IMG/VR virus record: IMGVR_UViG_3300033993_001401
Coordinates: 1 to 37,413 of that record
DNA length: 37,413 bases
Direction: 5' to 3' (one strand)
DNA from: a virus
Below, in pieces: positions 31,826 through 37,413 of this stretch. The translations under genes were made by a program, and so were the position numbers. Under the pieces are notes generated by a model. The model was not told the DNA's origin. It did no database searches and saw only the letters and a list, made by a program, of their open reading frames with translations. The first letter of the stretch is position 1. The number at the start of each line of letters is the position of its first letter.

Positions 31826-32311
31826 ATGATTGTAATTGATATAAATCAAAATCAAATAGATAGAGCAAAAGAATTATATACTTTTGTAAATTTAAATGGT
31901 TCAATAATGAATGGCCAAAGTAATATATATGGTGCTTTAGGTGAAATTATAATTTATGATTTTTATAAATTAAAAGGTTTTGATATTGATAACAATAGCA
32001 CTTTTGATTATGATTTAATTATTGATAATTATAAAATTGATGTTAAAACAAAAAAAACTAAAGTTATCCCTATGGAACATTTTTTATGTAGTATTTCAGA
32101 TTTTAATATAAAACAAAAATGTGATTTTTATTTTTTTGTTAGAGTTCTTGAAAATTATGAAAAATGTTTTTTATTAGGTTATAAAAAAAAGAAAGAATTT
32201 TTCAAATATGCAAAATATAATAAAAAAGGAACAAAAGATGTTAACGGATTTATATTTAAAGATAATTGTTGGAATTTAGAAATTAAAAAATTAGATAAAT
32301 TTAAAATATAA
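31826..32311 (+). CDS. PD-(D/E)XK-type nuclease (161 aa), very AT-rich
   Basis: The sequence GALGE (E40), then FDYDLIIDNYKIDVKTKK (D63, D72, K74) fits the D-x-D/E-x-K core of restriction-type nucleases. The gene is richer in A and T than its neighbours and is rich in K, N, F and I, which may point to a different source. It stands just after the second 85-bp repeat. It could be a homing-type or defence nuclease; no DNA-recognition domain is visible. Confidence 0.65.
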   Translation: MIVIDINQNQIDRAKELYTFVNLNGSIMNGQSNIYGALGEIIIYDFYKLKGFDIDNNSTFDYDLIIDNYKIDVKTKKTKVIPMEHFLCSISDFNIKQKCDFYFFVRVLENYEKCFLLGYKKKKEFFKYAKYNKKGTKDVNGFIFKDNCWNLEIKKLDKFKI

Positions 32312-32317
32312 CACACC

Positions 32318-32512
32318 ATGACAGAACTAACTATCGACATGGCAAAAGATATGCCTTTTATAGATTGTGTAAAACATTTTAAACCTGAATGGTCTGACGA
32401 TCAGTGTGATTTTTATTTATGGGAACATACCTATTTCCCTTTTTCAACTAAAGAAATTATAATAAAACAACTCAATGAGCAACTTAGGGTTTTAAATACA
32501 ATTAAAATATGA
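32318..32512 (+). CDS. hypothetical small protein (64 aa)
   Basis: Not recognised; acidic at the N-terminus and rich in aromatic residues (FKPEWSDDQCDFYLWEHTYF). It overlaps the ATG of the next gene (ATGA), indicating a shared message. Confidence 0.55.
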   Translation: MTELTIDMAKDMPFIDCVKHFKPEWSDDQCDFYLWEHTYFPFSTKEIIIKQLNEQLRVLNTIKI

Positions 32513-32937
32513 TAGAAGTACATCGCAAAACCTACACATTGCTACTTAGCTTTAATCCTTGTGAAATCTTTGATTATTATGGTGAAAGAGAGATGCATGG
32601 TTTGAAATATGACGAATGTGTAATGCACAAAAACAATAAACAGCAGGCATACATTGCAGGCTTTTCTAACTATGTCCCTGTACATTTAACAGAAGCAGAA
32701 AAAGATGATTTTGAGTACGAGCATGGTGATTATTTCTTTGTCTTTATTAATCTTAGTAGATGTAATAGTACAGTAGAAACAGTAAGACTTATCTTTCATG
32801 AACTAATGCACAGATCATTTGAACTACATAACTGGGATATTAACAAGGAAGAAGAGATTATTACTTGGGCTGACGAAGAAACAGAAGAAGTATTCAAGAT
32901 TGTAAAAGGCGCAGCATTAGTAAACATTTTAACTTAA
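32509..32937 (+). CDS. small HExxH metalloprotease-like protein (142 aa)
   Basis: The motif LIFHELMHRSFEL has H97-E98-x-x-H101, the zinc site of many metalloproteases, and EEEIITWADEE 14-17 residues later could give the third ligand (E115 or E116). The N-terminal 80 residues are not recognised. No signal peptide is seen, so it would act inside the cell. IrrE/ImmA-type proteases, which cut repressors, use a similar zinc helix, but the rest does not match clearly. A protease or an inactive relative are both possible. Confidence 0.55.
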   Translation: MIEVHRKTYTLLLSFNPCEIFDYYGEREMHGLKYDECVMHKNNKQQAYIAGFSNYVPVHLTEAEKDDFEYEHGDYFFVFINLSRCNSTVETVRLIFHELMHRSFELHNWDINKEEEIITWADEETEEVFKIVKGAALVNILT

Positions 32938-32943
32938 ATACAC

Positions 32944-33468
32944 ATGAAAACAGCAATTTTAATTTTGGCAGTAGTGCTATTTACTTCTGCAACGTTCCCG
33001 GCACTAAAAAAGCAGCCAAAACAAAACCACATTGAACGTTATATAAACCGCTTTTTAAAGACTGCAAAGCAAGAAGCGAAACTTTATAACATACCTGTAA
33101 GCATAACATTAGCACAGGGCATCATAGAATCTAATGCAGGCCGTTCAAGTTTAGCAGTTAAACATAATAATCACTTTGGCGTAAAGTATCGCGGTAGGGG
33201 CAAATATGCTATTTACAAAGACGATACACCACGCGACAAGTTTCAAGTTTACAAATCTGCATGGTGGTCATATCGTGATCATTCGAAGCTGCTAACATCT
33301 AAGCATTACAGACATTTAACAAAACTTAGCAGATTAAATTATAAAGCATGGGCGCACGGTCTAAAAAAATGTGGATATGCAACCGAAAAAAAATATGCTG
33401 AAATACTTATTAGTGTCATTGAAAAATATGACCTTTGGGTTTATGATGTACCGATTTTTTCACGATAA
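32944..33468 (+). CDS. exported glucosaminidase (FlgJ-like) (174 aa)
   Basis: Residues 1-20 form a signal peptide or anchor. The mature part matches glucosaminidases: ITLAQGIIESNAGRSSLA (E62 as catalytic acid), KHNNHFGVK, WSYRDHSKLL and YKAWAHGLKKCGYAT....YA..LI..IEKY. The enzyme cuts the GlcNAc-MurNAc backbone of peptidoglycan. It is one of three wall-acting enzymes in the window and lies in the replication arm. Its end overlaps the next gene by about 23 bases. Confidence 0.8.
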   Translation: MKTAILILAVVLFTSATFPALKKQPKQNHIERYINRFLKTAKQEAKLYNIPVSITLAQGIIESNAGRSSLAVKHNNHFGVKYRGRGKYAIYKDDTPRDKFQVYKSAWWSYRDHSKLLTSKHYRHLTKLSRLNYKAWAHGLKKCGYATEKKYAEILISVIEKYDLWVYDVPIFSR

Positions 33469-33703
33469 GACAGAGGGCGATGAATGGCTAATAATACAGC
33501 ATTTACCGATGGGTAATTATAAAGCTATTTGCACACGTGAAAATCAATATTATAAATTAGGCGATGTAAAAACATTTTTCTTTGATGACTTTAATATTTG
33601 GTCAAAAGGAAAATTAAAACCTAATAATCATTCTTTAACAAATAAAAAAAAATACGATGGTAAACCGCGTTACACTAATCGGTCGGGTCGGAAAAGAACC
33701 TGA
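33446..33703 (+). CDS. hypothetical basic protein (85 aa)
   Basis: Not recognised. It may start at ATG 33446 (or 33443). The middle has EWLIIQHLPMGNYKAICTRE and the end is basic (KPRYTNRSGRKRT). It overlaps the glucosaminidase and SSB genes at its two ends, so its start and exact length are not certain. Confidence 0.5.
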   Translation: MYRFFHDKTEGDEWLIIQHLPMGNYKAICTRENQYYKLGDVKTFFFDDFNIWSKGKLKPNNHSLTNKKKYDGKPRYTNRSGRKRT

Positions 33704-34013
33704 GCAAAAAACATTTGGCGAAAAAACGTTAACAAAATTTAGTTTTGCAACATCTGAAAGTAGCAAAGACAAAAACGGCGAATGGCAAGAAAAAACACAA
33801 TGGCACAATGTCAGCTATTGGAATAATATTAAACTTGAAAAAGGCGATATGCTTTTTATTGAGGGTAAAATAGAATACCGGGAACATGAAGGCAAATACT
33901 ATACTGATATTATTGCTTCGTATTGCAGAAAAATAAACACAGGTCAAAAAGCGCAATCAGTAGAAGTTGAAGTTATAACACAAACAGAATTTGATACAGA
34001 TTTGCCATTTTAA
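33657..34013 (+). CDS. ssb: single-stranded DNA-binding protein
   Basis: The OB-fold is clear: VNRVTLIGRVGKEPEQK, FSFATSES, WHNVSYWNN, KGDMLFIEGKIEYREHEGKYYTDIIA. The C-terminus ends DTDLPF, the acidic tip that recruits partner proteins. It binds single strands in replication and recombination; the annealing protein and exonuclease in this phage are likely partners. At 118 aa it is short but complete. A strong terminator follows. Confidence 0.92.
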   Translation: MVNRVTLIGRVGKEPEQKTFGEKTLTKFSFATSESSKDKNGEWQEKTQWHNVSYWNNIKLEKGDMLFIEGKIEYREHEGKYYTDIIASYCRKINTGQKAQSVEVEVITQTEFDTDLPF

Positions 34014-34076
34014 GTTGCAAATATTAAAATAAAATCTTATTTTTTCTTTGTTGTACTCATTGGTCTTTAGTTTGGG

Positions 34077-34109
34077 CCGCCTGTTTTGAAGTTCAGGCGG
34101 TTTTTTTTT
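34077..34109 (+). terminator. Rho-independent terminator after SSB
   Basis: CCGCCTG (34077-34083) and CAGGCGG (34094-34100) form a 7-bp stem with a 10-base loop, followed by nine T. It separates SSB from the genes at 34121-35870, which would need read-through or an unseen promoter. Confidence 0.9.
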
Positions 34110-34120
34110 AAAAATAAGAT

Positions 34121-34555
34121 ATGTATTTAACGTTTGAGCAAGCGATGCAGCTAATAAAACCTAACGGCGCTAAGAATCCTAACTATGCTGGTACCAGAAT
34201 AAGACAGCTAATAAATTTTGGATATTTAACCGAAGCAAAACCCGATGAAATATTTGTAAAGCATTTCGAAGATTTTGTTTCTTTAGGCAATATAAAAACA
34301 GAATGCTTAGTAACTGCTGAATCAGTTTATAAATACATTCAGAATCGAAATGCAGCTAAAGAACAGCTTGGTAAAATTCCAAAACAAAACCGTCACGTTA
34401 AAGCTGTGCTATCTAATGATACAATTATTAACTTTATGTCGGTTGATGCAGCATGTTTATATTTTGCAATATCGCGTGTTAGAATTATGAATAGCATTGA
34501 AAAGAAAAAATATATTAGAGTTGCTAAAATTGACGAATTAGTAAAATTTATATAA
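34121..34555 (+). CDS. hypothetical DNA-binding-like protein (144 aa)
   Basis: Not recognised. The N-terminal part (YLTFEQAMQLIK, GTRIRQLINFGYLTEAKPDE) has the look of a MerR or excisionase-type winged helix, and the C-terminal part (FMSVDAACLYFAISRVRIMN) of a second helix-turn-helix. It follows the SSB terminator directly, 11 bases after the T run. A regulator is possible but not shown. Confidence 0.5.
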   Translation: MYLTFEQAMQLIKPNGAKNPNYAGTRIRQLINFGYLTEAKPDEIFVKHFEDFVSLGNIKTECLVTAESVYKYIQNRNAAKEQLGKIPKQNRHVKAVLSNDTIINFMSVDAACLYFAISRVRIMNSIEKKKYIRVAKIDELVKFI

Positions 34556-34557
34556 TT

Positions 34558-34914
34558 ATGTTTAACGAATTAGCAAAAGAAATACATGAAGGTAACGCAT
34601 CGCGCGGATTTTGGGAAGGTGAGCGCAAATTAACCGAAGTAGTAATGCTTACTGTTTGCGAATTAGCAGAAGCAATTGAAGCCGACCGCGCTCAAAAGTG
34701 GGCAACCGAACAAGATATTTTACAATACAAAAATATCAGTACGCCCGAACGTTTTAAAGAAAATATCAAAGACACGGTACAAGATGAAATAGCCGATGCA
34801 ATAATAAGACTATTGGATTTTAGCCATAAGTTTAATATTGATTTAGATTTTCACATCAAATCAAAATTACAATATAATGCTTCAAGGCCTTACAAACATG
34901 GTAAATTATATTAA
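34558..34914 (+). CDS. MazG-like nucleotide pyrophosphohydrolase (118 aa)
   Basis: The all-helical MazG pattern is present: ERKLTEVVMLTVCELAEAIE (ExxE metal site) and, later, DEIADAIIRLLDFSHKFNID, then FHIKSKLQYNASRPYKHGK. Such enzymes hydrolyse NTPs or dNTPs; phage versions are thought to shift host nucleotide or alarmone levels. It follows the gene before by two bases. Confidence 0.8.
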   Translation: MFNELAKEIHEGNASRGFWEGERKLTEVVMLTVCELAEAIEADRAQKWATEQDILQYKNISTPERFKENIKDTVQDEIADAIIRLLDFSHKFNIDLDFHIKSKLQYNASRPYKHGKLY

Positions 34915-34920
34915 AAAACT

Positions 34921-35100
34921 ATGACACGTACAGAACAGCTAAGATTAAAAAAGATACTTGAATACAAAAAAGGCTATTTAGATGCCATGTTGTGGATTCA
35001 AGATCAACAGCCTTACGATGACGAACTTGAACTAAGGATTGACATATATTTACATAAAATTGAAGAACTTCAAAACAAACTAAAAGGGCATGACGAATGA
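34921..35100 (+). CDS. hypothetical helical protein (59 aa)
   Basis: This short frame starts MTRTEQLRLKKILEYKKGYL and ends KIEELQNKLKGHDE. It is almost fully helical and coiled-coil-like. It starts 6 bases after the MazG-like stop and overlaps the next gene by 11 bases, so it is probably real. No function is known. Confidence 0.55.
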   Translation: MTRTEQLRLKKILEYKKGYLDAMLWIQDQQPYDDELELRIDIYLHKIEELQNKLKGHDE

Positions 35101-35500
35101 CGAAAAAAAAGCGGCACTAATTGATAAGATTGGTGAGCAAAAAGTAAACGAACTAACTCAAAACATTTGGCTTCTATTGGGCGCATTAAGTACTGCAAAA
35201 TATGCCATTGCACAGTTTGAACCTAAAAAGTTAAAATTCGAAATGAAAAAACGGTTTATGGATTTGCATACATCTATAAATCTATTTGTAAATAATTTCG
35301 AAAAGGCAGCCACGCCAACCGAACGCGAACTACTAAATGAAAGCACCTACGACAATGTAGCTGTTATAGCTGAAGTTATAGCGATGGCATCTACGTTACC
35401 AGAATCACAGTCAGAATGGTATTTAAACGAATGCAAAAAATTATTATTTTCAGCTTATAACAAATCACAAAATGAACTGCGTAGCGAAAGCGGTGAATAA
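35090..35500 (+). CDS. hypothetical helical protein (136 aa)
   Basis: Not recognised. Helical with a possible four-helix layout (LTQNIWLLLGALSTAKYAIA, VAVIAEVIAMASTL). It overlaps both the 59-aa gene and the last gene of the operon, the tight packing expected of this arm. Confidence 0.55.
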   Translation: MTNDEKKAALIDKIGEQKVNELTQNIWLLLGALSTAKYAIAQFEPKKLKFEMKKRFMDLHTSINLFVNNFEKAATPTERELLNESTYDNVAVIAEVIAMASTLPESQSEWYLNECKKLLFSAYNKSQNELRSESGE

Positions 35501-35870
35501 ATTGTTTCCTCATCAGGATTTATCAGAATTTTACGAACGTAAATTAGGGGTTGGTATGGGTGATATCCAGCGCATGATACCAACGGATTTATCTGTATGG
35601 CCTGTTTATTGCAATCATCATAAATGCTTAAATTTTGACCTAATAAGGCAGCTACCAAAAACCGAAAATTTTATACCGTTATTTCTGTTTAGTTCTGTTA
35701 TGTCAGACCGCTTTAAGCTACATTGTGAGTTTGCGCTATGGGACCGTAACACGGTTGTAGTTAATGATATTGAACACGATGCTGACGAATACTTTCAGCG
35801 TAACAAAATACTTCAGGTGGCAGCGCTAATTAAGTTTGAAACACACGAAATATTGATAGCAAAAAAATGA
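35472..35870 (+). CDS. hypothetical protein, last gene of the plus-strand arm (132 aa)
   Basis: Not recognised. Mixed alpha/beta, with HQDLSEFYERKLGVGMGDIQ near the start and FALWDRNTVVVNDIEHDADEY near the end. Its stop abuts the terminator of the convergent holin gene, so transcripts from both sides meet here. Confidence 0.55.
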   Translation: MNCVAKAVNKLFPHQDLSEFYERKLGVGMGDIQRMIPTDLSVWPVYCNHHKCLNFDLIRQLPKTENFIPLFLFSSVMSDRFKLHCEFALWDRNTVVVNDIEHDADEYFQRNKILQVAALIKFETHEILIAKK

Positions 35871-35897
35871 AAAACCGCTGCCTAAAAAAGACAGCGG
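35870..35897 (-). terminator. Rho-independent terminator after the holin-like gene
   Basis: On the minus strand CCGCTG (35897-35892) and CAGCGG (35880-35875) form a 6-bp stem followed by five T. It uses the same arms as the terminator at 20146-20178. Confidence 0.75.
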
Positions 35898-35927
35898 CAA
35901 CACATGAAAACAGCAAAAGAGCAAACA

Positions 35928-36386
35928 TTATTTAGGCTCGGTATCTTTACCGGGCTTTTTTAATATATTTTTAGGATTGGGTATAAAGCCTTTAAAATAA
36001 CCGATTATATCAACACCTGTTGTTTGTGATACGTTTTCAAAAATTGATTTTAGTTCAATGCCACAAACAAACAAAGCCACGTAATAACTAAGTGTAAAAT
36101 CCAAATCTAACATCCACGTGAAAACCTGACTTGAAATTATCGCTAAACAATAATCATTCATTTTGTTTATTGTTCTTCTAAAACCGCGCGATTGTATTTT
36201 TTCTTTTAATGCTTTAGCTTTACGAACGCCTGTTAAGAAATCAACTAATAGTAAAAAACTGAGGCAAATAATAAGCGGCTTTAAAATAAAAAGTTGCTGC
36301 TTAATTTCGGGCAAAATCTTAATAAAATAATTTAGCGAATCAGCTGCAATACGTAAAGAATCGGCGGTAATAGTCAGGGAATCCAT
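35928..36386 (-). CDS. phage holin family protein (152 aa)
   Basis: The segment PLIICLSFLLLVDFLTGVRK, then SRGFRRTINKM, is the mark of the phage holin 4 / toxin-secretion holin family, with two or three membrane helices (near residues 35-52 and 80-115). Holins collect in the inner membrane and open at the set time so that endolysin reaches the wall. It overlaps the membrane protein upstream (TAATG) and is the last gene of this minus-strand group. Confidence 0.8.
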   Translation of the reverse strand: MDSLTITADSLRIAADSLNYFIKILPEIKQQLFILKPLIICLSFLLLVDFLTGVRKAKALKEKIQSRGFRRTINKMNDYCLAIISSQVFTWMLDLDFTLSYYVALFVCGIELKSIFENVSQTTGVDIIGYFKGFIPNPKNILKKPGKDTEPK

Positions 36387-36874
36387 TATGAGATTTTAAT
36401 ATAACGTGAAACAATAACCGCGGCTGGCGTACCTATGAAGATAAACCACCACGGCAGGGGAACGAATATAACAAAGAATGTAAATGTAAATAATGAAACC
36501 CATGTACCAAAACAGATAGGGCAGGCGCCAAGCATAGACCACGGGTTATTTTTCATATTGTTTTCGACATCATTATAAAGTAATTCTACTTCTTGTAGGT
36601 ATTCTTTATAAATAGTATCAGCTTCATTAGCTGTTTTGTTTTGCAGTTCTTCGTTTAGTTCCTTATCGCGTTTTTGCTTCCACGCGTTATATTTTGCCCA
36701 TACGCGGTTTTTTTCTTTGGCTTCGAAGTCTAAATATAATTTAGAAATAAACTTGCCGTAAGCGGAAAATATACGCCCTGTATAAAATTCGCCTTGCACA
36801 GGTGATCCGATGCAATAATGCAAAAACTTAATTGCAAAGGCTGCAAAAATTGAAAGTGTTATAAGTGATAGCAT
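36386..36874 (-). CDS. membrane protein with CPICFGTW motif (162 aa)
   Basis: An N-terminal helix (SLITLSIFAAFAIKFLHYC), a long charged coiled-coil segment (about 50-110), then CPICFGTW and two more helices (VSLFTFTFFVIFVPLPWWFI and following). The CxxCxxxW turn resembles DUF1360-like phage membrane proteins. It may work with the holin. I chose ATG at 36874, in a TAATG overlap, rather than the TTG at 36898. Confidence 0.6.
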   Translation of the reverse strand: MLSLITLSIFAAFAIKFLHYCIGSPVQGEFYTGRIFSAYGKFISKLYLDFEAKEKNRVWAKYNAWKQKRDKELNEELQNKTANEADTIYKEYLQEVELLYNDVENNMKNNPWSMLGACPICFGTWVSLFTFTFFVIFVPLPWWFIFIGTPAAVIVSRYIKIS

Positions 36875-37107
36875 TAAACAGCAAATTGAGCTAACCAAAT
36901 ATTTACCATATCTGGAATATCGCTATCTTCCCAAGTATCGGTATAAGGCATATTTTCAGCACGGACACCGAACTGAGCGGATGCAGTTGTAAGCAGTATA
37001 TCAACGCCTAAAAGCTTATCAAGTGCCTTATCTGAAATAGTGTTAAGGTTTATGCTTACTGTAGGGTCTGTAATTTCAACTTGAAATTGTGGAAACTTGT
37101 ATGTCAT
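36874..37107 (-). CDS. hypothetical small protein (77 aa)
   Basis: Not recognised. Mostly beta at the start (FPQFQVEITDPTVSI) and acidic toward the end (YTDTWEDSDIPDMVNIWL). Being between a fibre-like gene and holin-region genes, it may be a virion part. It is translationally coupled with the next gene (TAATG). Confidence 0.55.
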   Translation of the reverse strand: MTYKFPQFQVEITDPTVSINLNTISDKALDKLLGVDILLTTASAQFGVRAENMPYTDTWEDSDIPDMVNIWLAQFAV

Positions 37108-37123
37108 TGTATTATTTTTTTAA

Positions 37124-37413
37124 TTAGGATAATGTTGTTCCAGTTACGGTGAAAGTGCGACAAACTAAATAAGCATTATTTGTTGATTTTGATGCGCTAT
37201 TCACAGGAGCACTACTACCTGTCCATACATAAATATTATTTGTTGTAGTTGTCATATCAGTATTAGATGTATGATATTGATTAGATGCTAAATTAAAAGG
37301 CGAATAATTTAACCTTGCTGTTAATTGCCAATTAAAAATAGATAAATATTCCATAACATTTGGAAGCCTCCACCCAGTTGTAAAAGGTGCAATGCTTACT
37401 AATAAAGCTGCGC
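37124..37413 (-). CDS. C-terminal part of a DUF1566/Lcl-like fibre protein, cut by the window edge
   Basis: The frame stays open to the right edge, with 19 further codons before the ATG at 37354. These read APFTTGWRLPNVMEYLSIFN, the TGWRLP.V.E signature of DUF1566 (Lcl, Fib_succ_major-like) domains, often at the tips of phage fibres and on secreted proteins that meet the host. The rest is T, N and S rich. The true start lies outside the window, so the ATG at 37354 is not the start. Host-contact role is inferred. Confidence 0.7.
   Translation of the reverse strand, partial: AALLVSIAPFTTGWRLPNVMEYLSIFNWQLTARLNYSPFNLASNQYHTSNTDMTTTTNNIYVWTGSSAPVNSASKSTNNAYLVCRTFTVTGTTLS

Noticed and set aside
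35903-35962. 19-codon plus-strand ORF between the convergent terminator and the holin gene
   Set aside because: It is very short, overlaps the holin gene end and has no supporting context.
1-37413. Window as a closed circular genome
   Set aside because: The right edge cuts an open gene, the left edge shows terminator and promoter-like DNA that gives no matching gene start, and the major capsid gene is missing.
1-37413. Integrase, attachment site or lysogeny module
   Set aside because: No recombinase motifs were seen in any frame; the HTH gene alone does not prove a temperate life style.
1-37413. tRNA genes
   Set aside because: No cloverleaf with a T-arm GTTCGA pattern and matching acceptor stem was noticed on reading; a dedicated scan was not possible.

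Overview
The window is a large part of the genome of a tailed phage (or prophage) of the siphovirus type, most likely infecting a member of the Bacteroidota. The evidence is low G+C, A-rich leaders without strong Shine-Dalgarno sites, promoter-like boxes of the Bacteroidota form (TTTG about 19 bases upstream of TAnnTTTG), and structural genes including small and large terminase, portal, Mu F-like head protein, tail chaperone with frameshift, a long tape measure and no sheath. No integrase, tRNA, rRNA or CRISPR array was seen. The major capsid gene is not in the window and probably lies just beyond the left edge. The right edge cuts a gene coding for a DUF1566-like fibre protein, so the window is not a complete molecule.

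Layout. From 98 to 15069 all genes are on the minus strand: tail chaperone G/GT, tape measure (861 aa), a 41-aa protein, two overlapping spanin-like genes, large tail-tip and structural proteins, an Ig-like (Big_2) structural protein, portal with a zinc-ribbon insert, Mu F-like protein, YkuD-type endolysin and a scaffold-like protein followed by a terminator. From 15221 to 16998 a plus-strand island interrupts this: a small AT-rich gene behind a strong promoter, then an exported SPOR-like protein, a phage sigma-70 factor and an unknown protein. From 17037 to 22865 the minus strand resumes with metallophosphoesterase, TerL, TerS, a 454-bp non-coding region rich in GTTACA/TGTAAC motifs, an HNH-like remnant, a CoiA-like nuclease, a structured leader, a Rad52-like annealing protein and a RecE-like exonuclease.

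From 22958 to 35870 the plus strand carries the replication and accessory arm: HTH regulator, SF2 helicase, HNH endonuclease, lysozyme-like protein, VRR-NUC nuclease, a stand-alone DnaB N-terminal domain followed by a P-loop replicative NTPase, many small unknown proteins, an 85-bp repeated element, a PD-(D/E)XK nuclease, an HExxH protein, a glucosaminidase, SSB and a MazG-like protein. From 35928 to 37413 the minus strand holds a holin-family protein, membrane and small structural proteins, and the cut DUF1566-like gene.

How the parts may work together. The divergent promoters at 22898-22924 would launch the recombination genes (left) and replication genes (right). The phage sigma factor in the island is a candidate driver of later genes, and a shared AT-rich promoter module occurs at 15117-15170, 29329-29383 and perhaps 6-29. 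The most interesting items are the -1 frameshift in the tail chaperone, the sigma/SPOR island, the repeated 85-bp element beside a nuclease, the structured leader with a tiny ORF at 21365-21481, the palindrome-rich region upstream of TerS, the helically phased 10-bp repeats before the annealing protein, and the separated DnaB N-terminal domain. All functional calls come from reading motifs by eye; no database search was run.
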